Shown: piece after piece, positions 8,586 to 17,506 of the stretch
How positions within the stretch are numbered: the stretch's first letter is position 1
How the letters are laid out: every line of letters starts with the position of its first letter
NCBI GenBank assembly: GCA_963784675.1
Contig: CAWASE010000019.1
Span: forward strand, 434,001 to 498,000
From: SCTD01 sp963784675
GTDB lineage: Bacteria; Actinomycetota; Actinomycetes; Mycobacteriales; SCTD01
Reading direction: 5' to 3'
Length of the DNA: 64,000 bases
Notes under the pieces: model-generated
What the model saw: only the letters and a program-made list of their open reading frames with translations
Told to the model about the DNA's origin: nothing
Database searches by the model: none
Made by a program: the position numbers and the translations under genes

Positions 8586-8871
8586 GCTGGACATCCAGGT
8601 CGAGGAGCTGCGGGCGGTCTGCCACCGGCTGCTCGCCCATCTCGAACAGGTGGCAGGGGGGACGCTGACCCTGGAGAAGGAGCACTTCTGGGCGATCTCC
8701 CCGGAGCAGCTCTACGACGTGCAGCAGGAGCCGGTCGAGCTCTCGATCGGGCAGCTGTCAGAGTCCTGGGAGAATTTGCAGCGGTCGACCGTCGTCGACG
8801 ACACCGTCGCCTACGAGCTCGTCTGGCTGGCCGACGTCCTCAGAGCCGTGGGGCTGCAGATCGTCCGGTGA
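8575..8871 (+). CDS. probable cognate immunity protein of the preceding toxin
   Basis: The 98-residue acidic, cytosolic protein has no signal peptide. The stretch HFWAISPEQLYDVQQEPVEL, then IGQLSESWENL and AYELVWLADVLRAVG, resembles small proteins found directly behind polymorphic toxins with the C-terminal pattern seen upstream. The ATG at 8575 lies inside the end of the toxin gene, so translation should be coupled. The immunity role rests on position, size and remembered pattern, not on a search. Confidence 0.55.
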   Translation: MTDELDIQVEELRAVCHRLLAHLEQVAGGTLTLEKEHFWAISPEQLYDVQQEPVELSIGQLSESWENLQRSTVVDDTVAYELVWLADVLRAVGLQIVR

Positions 8872-8878
8872 CACCAGC

Positions 8879-8932
8879 GGCCGAGGCTCGCATCGTGCGG
8901 AGGGGACGGCCGAGGCTCGCAGCGTGAGGAGG
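8879..8932 (+). repeat. 25-bp direct repeat ahead of the third gene of the toxin cluster
   Basis: Two near-identical copies, at 8879-8903 and 8908-8932, each begin GGCCGAGGCTCGCA and end with GGAGG. The second copy supplies the Shine-Dalgarno sequence of the gene starting at 8942. The duplication therefore doubles a ribosome-binding-like segment. Confidence 0.8.
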
Positions 8933-8941
8933 GAAATTTTG

Positions 8942-9298
8942 ATGAGTGGTGTCATCGGCTTTGCCCGGGCCGGCGGGACCTGGGGGGTCGCTGGCTGGGC
9001 CTTTGGCCGGCTCATGCGGAGCACTCACGCGGAGTGCTCCGAACCGGGGGACCTGTTCCTGGTCCAGCAGGCGGAGGCGATGCATGGCCTTCACCTCGAC
9101 CTCGAGGAGCCTGCGACCGCGCGTCGGCTGGCGCAGGCGCTCGATCGGGCATCGCGCAGGCTCGAAGCCGAGCTGCGGACGTCCTCCTCAGACGATCCGC
9201 GCGACTGCGGCCTGGCAGACCGGTTGGTCGAGCTACGGGCGTCGTTGCGCGAGGACCTCGAGGGCGATGTCGGGGCGACGCCCTCGCCCGGCCTGTGA
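8942..9298 (+). CDS. small hypothetical protein in the toxin-immunity cluster
   Basis: The 118-residue protein is not recognised. A weakly hydrophobic start (GVIGFARAGGTWGVAGWAF) is followed by an acidic, probably helical body (DLEEPATARRLAQALDRASRRLEAEL). The ATG at 8942 has a strong GAGGAGGG Shine-Dalgarno sequence about 7 nt upstream, which decides the start. It follows the immunity candidate by 70 bp, where a duplicated leader sits. It could be a second immunity protein or a toxin accessory. Confidence 0.6.
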   Translation: MSGVIGFARAGGTWGVAGWAFGRLMRSTHAECSEPGDLFLVQQAEAMHGLHLDLEEPATARRLAQALDRASRRLEAELRTSSSDDPRDCGLADRLVELRASLREDLEGDVGATPSPGL

Positions 9299-9368
9299 CC
9301 GGGACGCACCGCTGACGGGATGGCCGACAGAAGTCGTCCGGTCGACAAGGCGGTGGCTTCGATCCCCG

Positions 9369-9998
9369 TCACCCGCGCGGACCCGCCCGGCTGACCTCGG
9401 CGAGCACAGCGAACGTCGGCAGCATCAGCGCCGCCAGGCCGTAGGTGAACAGCATCAGCCGTCCGGCTCGCGTGCGTCGGGCCCGCCAGCCCAGGACGGC
9501 GAACGCCGCAGCGACCACCGTCATCGGCAGCACGAGTCCGTCGGCCCCGAGGGCGTTGGTCGTCCAGGTCAGTCCCACGGCCGCCGCCAGCAACCAACCC
9601 GCCGGGGGGACCGAGGTCGGCTCGACGGACCTGCTCAGGGCCAGGACCAGCACTGCGAGGCCGGCGTACCAGAGGCCGTGCCCGACGACCTCGTCCCACA
9701 GGTGCACCGGAGCAGCGGGACCGCGCGCATTCCCGATCGAGTTGGCGGCCAGATGGATGCCGTGGCCGCTGGTGTAGAGCAGACCACCGGCAGCGGCCAA
9801 CCGGACGGTGTGCGGGTCCGGGGCGACGCCGGCCAGCGTCCACCAGGCGGTTCCGACCACGAGCAACGGCGTGACGAGGTCGAGCCAGTCCTGCCACCGC
9901 GTGCCGCCACCGGCGTCGCCGAGACCGCCGAGCGACCCGAGATGGTGCAGCAGTCCGACGGCCAGCCCGAACGCGGCGAGGCGTCGGCCGGTGCTCAT
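9369..9998 (-). CDS. histidine-containing integral membrane protein, unknown function
   Basis: The 209-residue protein has about six hydrophobic segments. Histidines sit in or next to them: GLLHHLGSLGG near the N-terminus, YTSGHGIHLAANSI and HLWDEVVGHGLWY in the middle. This spacing could bind a metal within the membrane, as in some membrane hydrolases, but I do not recognise the family. The ATG at 9998 lies 7 nt behind the diacylglycerol kinase stop, so both are probably one transcript and a link to lipid metabolism is possible. Confidence 0.65.
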   Translation of the reverse strand: MSTGRRLAAFGLAVGLLHHLGSLGGLGDAGGGTRWQDWLDLVTPLLVVGTAWWTLAGVAPDPHTVRLAAAGGLLYTSGHGIHLAANSIGNARGPAAPVHLWDEVVGHGLWYAGLAVLVLALSRSVEPTSVPPAGWLLAAAVGLTWTTNALGADGLVLPMTVVAAAFAVLGWRARRTRAGRLMLFTYGLAALMLPTFAVLAEVSRAGPRG

Positions 9999-10005
9999 CC
10001 GGTGT

Positions 10006-10884
10006 TCACGCCGGCACCCGGACGAGCAGCGCCCCCGGCTCGACGCTGCACGCGAGCTCCCGGCCCGGGCGGACCAGGTCACCGTCGTACTGCACCGGCT
10101 GCGGCGGATGCGAGCGCACCGTCACTGAACGTGCCGTCCAGCGCTCCAGCACCCGGTCGGCCGGCGGACGTCGCAGCGCGACCCGGCGGGCGAGCTGGGC
10201 CCAGTCGCGCAGGGTCAGCGGCGCCAGCACGGCGACGTCCAGCAGGCCGTCGTCGGGCGCGGCACCGGCCAGCAGCTCCAACCCGCTCTGCAGCGCGCTG
10301 ACGTTGCCGACGAGCACGCCGCGCGCCCGTCGGCGGTGCGTCGCGCCGTCGACGTCGAGCTCGTAGGTGGCCAGCGGGGCGCGGAGGTGGCGCACCCCGG
10401 CCACGACGTAGGCCGCCCACGACAGCCAGGCCTTCGCCCGGTCGGAGGTGTCGCGCAGCATGGCGGCGTCGAAGCCGGTGCCGGCCATGACCAGGAAGCA
10501 CTCGCCCTCGGCGTCACGGGCGACGTCGATCGCCCGGGTGCGTCCGCCTGAAGCCACCCGGGCCGCGGCCTCGATCTCGAGCGGGATGTCGAGGTTGCGG
10601 GCCAGCAGGTTGCCGGTGCCGCTGGGCAGCAGCGCCATCGGCACGCCGGTGCCGGCCAGCACGGTGGCGACGGCCCGCACGGTGCCGTCACCCCCGGCTG
10701 CGAGCACGAGCCCGGCGCCGTCCCGCAGCGCCTGACGGGCCTGGCCCGGACCGGGGTCCTCTGCCGTGGTGGGCAGCCAGACGGCGTCCGGCAGCCCAGC
10801 TCTGGCCAGCACCCCGAGCGTGCGGCGCTGCCAGTCGGGGTCGCCGCTCTTGGTCGGGTTGGCCACCACGGCCACACGCGTCAT
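10006..10884 (-). CDS. diacylglycerol/lipid kinase family protein
   Basis: The 292-residue protein has the DAGK catalytic domain: VAVVANPTKSGD at the N-terminus, LVLAAGGDGTVRAVATVLAGT (GGDGT, nucleotide-binding) and LLPSGTGNLLARNL. The C-terminal half (LVGNVSALQSGLELLAGAAPDDGLLDVAVL) is the beta-sandwich of the DgkB/YegS fold. Enzymes of this family phosphorylate diacylglycerol or related lipids. The ATG at 10884 begins directly at the first beta strand. The gene is divergent from the MFS gene and followed by a membrane protein. Confidence 0.9.
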   Translation of the reverse strand: MTRVAVVANPTKSGDPDWQRRTLGVLARAGLPDAVWLPTTAEDPGPGQARQALRDGAGLVLAAGGDGTVRAVATVLAGTGVPMALLPSGTGNLLARNLDIPLEIEAAARVASGGRTRAIDVARDAEGECFLVMAGTGFDAAMLRDTSDRAKAWLSWAAYVVAGVRHLRAPLATYELDVDGATHRRRARGVLVGNVSALQSGLELLAGAAPDDGLLDVAVLAPLTLRDWAQLARRVALRRPPADRVLERWTARSVTVRSHPPQPVQYDGDLVRPGRELACSVEPGALLVRVPA

Positions 10885-10993
10885 GGCGGCAGTCTCCCCG
10901 ACGCGGTGCTCAGCCGGCGGAGCCGCACCGCCCGCCCCGCCGCAGCCCCGCCGCCCTCGCCCGCGCAGCCGCCGGCCGGTGCCAGGATGTGCC

Positions 10994-12175
10994 GTGGAAC
11001 GCACCCGCTGGGCCGTCATCGCCGCCTTCGTCCTCGTCACCTCGGCGAACCAGATGCTGTGGCTGACCTTCGCTCCCATCACGACCGACGCCGCAGCGCA
11101 CTACGGCGTGGGGGAGGGCGCCATCGGCGCCCTGTCGGCCGTGTTCCCGCTGCTGTACGTCGTGCTGGCGCTGCCGGCGGGAGTGCTCCTGGACCGCTTC
11201 TTTCGCGGCAGCATCACCCTCGGCGCCGGTCTGACCGCCGCCGGCGGGCTGCTGCGGCTCGTCTCCGACGACTACGGCTGGGTGCTGGCCGGGCAGCTGC
11301 TCGTGGCCGTCGCGCAGCCGCTGGTGACCAACAGCGTCGCCAAGCTGGCAGCCGCCTACACCCGGGACGAGGACCGGCCGCTGGGCATCGCCGTCTGCTC
11401 GGCCGGGCTGTTCGCCGGCTTCCTGCTGGCTTTTGCGACCGGCGCGGCCTTCGGCGGGGGCGACGGGCTCCGGTCGCTGCTGCTGCTGCAGGCCGTCTAC
11501 GCCACCGTCGGTGCGATCGTGCTGACCCTGGCCCTGCGCACCCCCGGTCGGCAGGTGCAGGTGCTGGCCGCCTCCGGGCTGGCCGCGCTGCGAGGCGTCT
11601 GGGCGGACCGGGTGCTGCGCGCCACCACAGGTCTGGTCGTCGTCGGCTTCGGGGTGTTCGTCGGGCTGACGACCTGGCTGCAGGCGCTGCTGGAGCCGGC
11701 AGGCATCTCCGTCGACACCGCCGGCGTGCTGCTGCTGGTGATGGTGGTGTTCGGTGTGCTCGGCTCGGCGGTGGTGCCGCCGCTGGCGGCGAGCCGCGGC
11801 GCGGAGCGGCCGGTGCTGGTGGCGGCGCTGATGGCGACCGCCGGCGGCGCCGCGCTGCTGGCCGTGGTGCATGCGGCGGTGGGGATCGGCCTGGTGCTGG
11901 CCGTCATGGGACTGCTGCTGCTGGCGACCCTGCCGATCGTCCTGGAGGTGACCGAACGGCGGGCCGGGGCGGCGTCGGGTACCGCTGCCGCACTGCTGTG
12001 GATGGCCGGCAACGCCGGCGGGCTGGTGGTCACGGTCGCCCTCGCTCCGCTGCTGGGCCACCCGGCGGCCGCGTTCCTGCTGCTGGCCGCGGTGGCGGCG
12101 CTGGGGCTGCCGATCCTGGCCCGGCTCGCCCCGGACGCGCTGCGCGCCGACCCCGCGGCGGACGCCATCCCCTGA
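10994..12175 (+). CDS. major facilitator superfamily transporter
   Basis: The 393-residue protein has about 12 hydrophobic segments. Between segments 2 and 3 lies LPAGVLLDRFFRG, the family's cytoplasmic loop motif (GxLaDrxgrr type). A second half begins around residue 210 (VLRATTGLVVVGFGVFVGL). The GTG at 10994 places the first helix (WAVIAAFVLVTSANQMLWL) at the N-terminus. The substrate cannot be inferred. No regulator is adjacent. Confidence 0.85.
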   Translation: MERTRWAVIAAFVLVTSANQMLWLTFAPITTDAAAHYGVGEGAIGALSAVFPLLYVVLALPAGVLLDRFFRGSITLGAGLTAAGGLLRLVSDDYGWVLAGQLLVAVAQPLVTNSVAKLAAAYTRDEDRPLGIAVCSAGLFAGFLLAFATGAAFGGGDGLRSLLLLQAVYATVGAIVLTLALRTPGRQVQVLAASGLAALRGVWADRVLRATTGLVVVGFGVFVGLTTWLQALLEPAGISVDTAGVLLLVMVVFGVLGSAVVPPLAASRGAERPVLVAALMATAGGAALLAVVHAAVGIGLVLAVMGLLLLATLPIVLEVTERRAGAASGTAAALLWMAGNAGGLVVTVALAPLLGHPAAAFLLLAAVAALGLPILARLAPDALRADPAADAIP

Positions 12176-12407
12176 GGCGTGGACCGGGACTTCGTCGCAG
12201 ACCTCGCGCGCTCGACCGGCACGGCGGACCTGCCGGCGCGGCAGGGAGCCACGCACGACCGATCGCCCCGGTGCGTCGGCTCGGTTCTGTCGGTCGCGCG
12301 TGGCAGAGTTCAGGACCGCACAGCACGGCCCGCCTTCCCCTCCGGCCGACGCTTGCTCCGTCAGCGCGCTCAACCGGAGCCGCTGCTCGAGGTCGGGGAG
12401 GCCGTCC

Positions 12408-15400
12408 GTGGGCGAGAAGGACTCGTTCGTGCACCTGCACGTGCACACCGAGTACTCCATGCTCGACGGCGCTGCGCGCCTGGACGAGCTGTTCGCCCGC
12501 ACCGCCGAGCTGGGCATGCCGGCGCTGGCGATGACCGATCACGGCAACGTCTTCGGCGCCTACGACTTCTGGAAGAAGGCCACCGCCGCCGGCGTGAAGC
12601 CGATCATCGGCATCGAGGCCTACGTCGCGCCCGGCAGCCGGTTCGACAAGACGCGCGTCAAGTGGGGCCAGGGCGGCGAGGACGACGTCTCCGGCGGTGG
12701 CGCCTACACGCACATGACGATGCTGGCGACCAGCACCGAGGGCATGCACCGGCTGTTCAAGCTCAGCAGCCTGGCGAGCCTGGAGGGCTACTACTACAAG
12801 CCCCGCATGGACAAGGAGCTGCTGGCCGAGCACGTCCGGCCGAACGTCGACCTGATCGCCACCACGGGCTGTCCGTCGGGGGAGATCCAGACCTACCTGC
12901 GCATGGGAAACTACGAGGCCGCCAAGCGCAGCGCGGGCGAGTTCCGCGACATCTTCGGCGCCGAGAACTTCTACTGCGAGCTGATGGACCACGGCATCCC
13001 CATCGAACGCCGCGCCCAGAAGGACCTGATCCGGCTCGCGAAAGAGCTGGCGATCCCGTTCGTCGCCACCAACGACCTGCACTACACCGCGCCGGAGGAT
13101 GCCAAGGCGCACGAGGTGCTGCTCTGCGTGCAGTCGGGCAAGACGATGGCCGACCCGCAGCGCTTCAAGTTCGACGCGCAGGACTTCTACCTCAAGAGCC
13201 CGGCCGAGATGCGCTCGCTGTGGAGCGAGTTCCCGGAGGCGTGCGACAACACCCTGCTCATCGCCGAGCGCTGCGAGATGGGGTTCACCGAGGGTCGCGA
13301 CCTGATGCCGCGGGTCCCGGTGCCGGCGGGCTACGACGAGCAGACGTGGCTGCGCGAGCAGGTCCACCTCGGGCTGACCCGGCGCTTCCCCGCCGGCGTG
13401 CCGGCCGGCCACACGACGCAGGCCGACTACGAGGTCGACGTCATCTGCCAGATGGGCTTCCCCGGCTACTTCCTGGTCACCGCCGACCTGGTGGCCTACG
13501 CCAAGAGCGCCGGCATCCGCGTCGGGCCCGGCCGCGGTTCGGCGGCGGGCTCGCTGGTCGCCTACGCGCTGGCGATCACCGACCTGGACCCGATCAAGCA
13601 CAAGCTGCTGTTCGAGCGGTTCCTCAACCCCGAGCGCGTCTCGATGCCCGACATCGACCTCGACTTCGACGAGCGCCGACGCGGCGACATGATCCGCTAC
13701 GCCACCGAGAAGTACGGCGAAGAGCGGGTCAGCCAGATCATCACCTACGGCACCATCAAGGCCAAGGCTGCCGTCAAGGACGCCGCGCGGGTGCTCGGGT
13801 TCCCCTACGCCGTCGGCGACAAGATCACCAAGGCCATGCCGGCGGCGGTCATGGGCAAGGACATCCCGCTTGCCGGCATCTTCGACCCGAGCCACAAGCG
13901 GTACGGCGAGGCGGGAGAGTTCCGCGCGCTCGTCGAGAGCGACCCCGACGCCAAGCAGGTCGTCGAGACCGCGCGGGGACTGGAAGGCCTGAAGCGCCAG
14001 TGGGGCGTGCACGCCGCCGGCGTCATCCTGTGCCGCGAGCCGCTGCTCGACGTCATCCCCATCCATCGCCGCGAGCAGGACGGCGCGATCATCACCCAGT
14101 TCGACATGGGCGCGTGCGAGACGCTCGGCCTGCTGAAGATGGACTTCCTCGGCCTGCGCAACCTCACGGTCCTGGACGACTGCCTCAAGCACATCCGCAA
14201 CAACCGCAACGGCGAAGAGCTCGTCCTGGAAGACCTCGACGAGATGGAGTCCGACCCCAAGACCTACGAGCTGCTGCAGCGCGGTGACACCCTCGGGGTC
14301 TTCCAGCTCGACGGCGGTCCGATGCGGGCGCTGCTGCGCTCGATGAAGCCCGACCAGTTCGAGTCGATCTCGGCCGTGCTCGCGCTCTACCGGCCCGGCC
14401 CGATGGGCGTGAACGCCCACAACGACTACGCCGACCGCAAGACCGGGCGCAAACCGGTGGTACCGATCCACCCCGAGCTGGGCGAGGCCCTGTCGGTGAT
14501 CCTGGGCGACACCTACGGGCTGATCGTCTACCAGGAACAGGTCATGGCGATCGCCCAGCAGCTCGCCGGCTACAGCCTGGGCAACGCCGACCTGCTGCGC
14601 CGGGCGATGGGCAAGAAGAAGCGCGAGATCCTGGACAAGGAGTACGTGCCGTTCTCCGACGGCATGAAGGCCAACGGCTACTCCGAGGGCGCGATCAAGA
14701 CGCTCTGGGAGACGCTGGTCCCGTTCGCCGACTACGCGTTCAACCGGGCCCACACCGCCGGCTACGGGCTGGTCTCGTTCTGGACGGCCTACCTCAAGGC
14801 CAACTACCCGGCCGAGTACATGGCCGCGCTGCTCACCTCCGTCAAGGACGACAAGGACAAGAGCGCGCTGTACCTGGCCGAGTGCCGACGCATGGGTATC
14901 AAGGTGCTGCCGCCCGACGTCAACGACTCCGACGGCGACTTCACCCCCCGAGGCACCGACATCCGCTTCGGGCTGACGGCCATCCGCAACGTCGGCGCGA
15001 ACGTCGTCGCCTCGATCGTGGCACCCGCGAGGCCAAGGGCCGCTTCGCCGACTTCGGTGACTTCCTGCGCAAGGTCGACGCCGTGGCCTGCAACAAGAAG
15101 ACCGTCGAGTCGCTGTGCAAGGCCGGTGCCTACGACTCGCTCGGGCACAGCAGGCAGGGGCTCGTGGCCGTCCACGCCGACGCCATCGACAACTGCATGC
15201 AGACCAAGCGCAACGAGGCGCACGGGCAGTTCGACCTGTTCGGCTCCCTGGGCGACAGCGCCGACGTCGGCGCCGAGGACCCCTTCAGCGTCTCGGTGCC
15301 GATGGGGGAGTGGGACAAGTCCGTCCTGCTGACCTACGAGCGCGAGATGCTCGGGCTCTACGTCTCCGACCATCCCCTGTTCGGCGTCGAGCACCTGCTG

Positions 15401-15946
15401 GCCAGTGCCGTCGACCTGCCGATCTCCGGCCTGGCCGACTGCGACGACGGCCGCACCGTCGTCGTCGGCGGCATCCTGAGCGCCGTCACCCGCAAGATGA
15501 CCAAGCAGGGCAATCCGTGGGCGCTCGTGACCCTGGAAGACCTCGAGGGCGCCGTCGAGGTGATGTTCTTCCCGCAGAGCTACGTCTCGGCGGCGATGCA
15601 CCTCACCGAGGACGCCGTCGTGCTCGTGCGCGGCCGCGTCGACAAGCGCGAGGACATCCCCAAGATCATTGCCAACGAGGTGACGGTGCCCGACCTGTCG
15701 GTCGGCCCGCGCGGACCTGTCGTGGTCTCGCTGCCCGTGCCGCGCTGCACGCCGCCGGTCGTCGAGCGCTTCAAGGAGGTGCTGGCCGCGCACCCGGGCA
15801 CCACCGACGTGCACCTGCAGCTCGTCCAGGGGGTCCGCACGACCGTCGTCAAGCTCGACGACACGCTGCGCGTGCGCGCGACGCCCGCGTTGTTCGCCGA
15901 CCTGAAGGCGTTGCTGGGTACCGGCTGCCTGCCGGTCGGCGCCTGA
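12408..15946 (+). CDS. dnaE: DNA polymerase III alpha subunit, one frameshift
   Basis: This is the replicative polymerase subunit, about 1,179 residues once corrected. The PHP domain opens the protein (FVHLHVHTEYSMLDG, ALAMTDHGNVFG). The polymerase core has GPGRGSAAGSLVAYAL and MPDIDLDFDERRR with catalytic aspartates, then GDTYGLIVYQEQVM and FNRAHTAGYGLVSFWTAYLKANYP. The C-terminus has the OB fold (VVVGGILSAVTRKMTKQGNPW). Near 15022 the frame changes where GTGGCCACC would be expected but GTGGCACC stands, one missing C. Both halves are otherwise clean and the length fits a single deletion, so a sequence error is likely. The 232 bases ahead of the GTG at 12408 hold nothing I recognise. Confidence 0.95.
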
Positions 15947-15987
15947 TTTCTAGGCGCCCCGTCACGCGCGGTTCGTGCCGGCGTTAG

Positions 15988-17460
15988 GTGCGTGTGACCG
16001 CTGCTCCTGCCCAGTGCCGTGCCCGTCCCCGTCGGCTCCGGACGCTGCTGGCCGCCGCCGTCCTGGTCGGCGCGGGGGTGCCCGCCCTGGCGAACGCGGC
16101 ACCGGCTCCGGTGGTGAGCTCCACGATCAGCTGTGCGCCGGACGGCGCGCTCGTCCCCGCCGACTTCCTCGGGCTGTCGGTCGAGTGGAGCACCGTCGAG
16201 CCGTGGTTCGGCCGCAGCGCCGCGAGCGTCGTCCCGGCGACCGTCGAGCTGCTGCGGGGACTGAACGGACGCCCCGGTGCCGGCGGGGTGCTGCGGGTGG
16301 GCGGCAACAGCCAGGACGGCTACCGCTTCCTGTCGGTGCGTGACACGAGCCAGAACACCGCCTTCGCCGGCACCATCAGCCGCGGCATGATCGACGCGCT
16401 GTTCGAGGTGGCCCGCCAGTCCGGCTGGACGATCGTGCTGGGCGTCAACCTGCGGGTGAACCGGCCCGAGGAGGCAGCGCTCCTGACGGCCTACGCCGCC
16501 AGCCGCGATCCCGGGCACCGCCTGCTGCGCGCCGTGCAGATCGGCAACGAGCCGGACGGCTACTTCCACGCCGACACCGCGGCCTACCTGGCCCGGGTGC
16601 AGCGGTACGCCGACCTGCTCGCCGCGACCCCGCAGACCAGCGCGATCAAGCTGGTCGGCCCCGACATCTCCCACCGGGCGGACCTCGCCTACGTGCGCGG
16701 GTTCGAGCAGCAGTTCGCGCCGCGGGCGGCCTACGCGGGCTTCCACTTCTACGCCAACCGGCCCTCGGTCGCCCGCCTGCTCGACGAGAGCGCGCGGCGC
16801 GAGTGGATCGACCGCATCCAGCAGGTGCAGGACGCGGCGGGCGGCCTGGCGGTACGCATGGACGAGGGCAACAGCGTCGGCAGCGGCGGCCTGGACGGCG
16901 TCAGCAACGTGCTCGGCTCCTCGACCTGGCTCGCCGAGACGCTTCTGATCGGCGCGCAGCAGGGGCTGGCCGGCGTCAACGTCCACAGCTGGGACGGGTT
17001 GCCCTATCCCTTCGACCACCGGGTCTCCTACTACACCCCGTTCGTCGTGCGGGCCGGGGCGACCAGTTCCAGGCCGTCCTTCTACGCCCTGAGCCTGCTG
17101 CGCAACCTGCCCGGCACCCGGCTGTGCACCCAGGTCGGTCGCGCCGACCGCTCGCTGCCCACGACGGTGACGCTCGACCCTGACACCGGCGTCGTGCGGG
17201 CCTATGCGGTCCGCGCCGACACGACGAGCCCGGCGACCGCGCGCTTCGTCCTGCCCGGTGGGGTGCGTCGCGCCGTCCTGCGCCGGGTGGCCGACGCCGG
17301 TGGCTGCCGCGGACGCGCGAGCTCGCTGGACGGCGCGACCCTGGGCGCCGACGGGCGGCTCGACGCCCCGGGCCAGCTCCTCATCCCGGCCCGCGACGGT
17401 TCTGTGCAGGTGACGCTCCGGCCGTGCGAGAGTGCCGAGCTCGAGCTGACGCCGGCCTGA
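15988..17460 (+). CDS. secreted glycoside hydrolase, GH79-like (beta-glucuronidase/heparanase type)
   Basis: The 490-residue protein has a signal peptide (LLAAAVLVGAGVPALANA-A). A TIM-barrel region carries QIGNEPDG with Glu188 as the likely acid/base and RMDEGNSVGSGG with Glu293 as the likely nucleophile, matching the positions in clan-A GH79 enzymes that remove glucuronic acid residues. A C-terminal beta-sandwich follows (FVVRAGATSSRPSFYAL to the end). It would act outside the cell on glucuronic-acid-containing polysaccharide or glycoconjugate. The family call is from motif recognition; another clan-A family is possible. The gene stands alone between dnaE and the convergent helicase. Confidence 0.7.
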   Translation: MRVTAAPAQCRARPRRLRTLLAAAVLVGAGVPALANAAPAPVVSSTISCAPDGALVPADFLGLSVEWSTVEPWFGRSAASVVPATVELLRGLNGRPGAGGVLRVGGNSQDGYRFLSVRDTSQNTAFAGTISRGMIDALFEVARQSGWTIVLGVNLRVNRPEEAALLTAYAASRDPGHRLLRAVQIGNEPDGYFHADTAAYLARVQRYADLLAATPQTSAIKLVGPDISHRADLAYVRGFEQQFAPRAAYAGFHFYANRPSVARLLDESARREWIDRIQQVQDAAGGLAVRMDEGNSVGSGGLDGVSNVLGSSTWLAETLLIGAQQGLAGVNVHSWDGLPYPFDHRVSYYTPFVVRAGATSSRPSFYALSLLRNLPGTRLCTQVGRADRSLPTTVTLDPDTGVVRAYAVRADTTSPATARFVLPGGVRRAVLRRVADAGGCRGRASSLDGATLGADGRLDAPGQLLIPARDGSVQVTLRPCESAELELTPA

Positions 17461-17506
17461 GGGCCACGCCGGTCGCTGAGCAGCCGCCGACTGACCCGTA
17501 GCGGCC

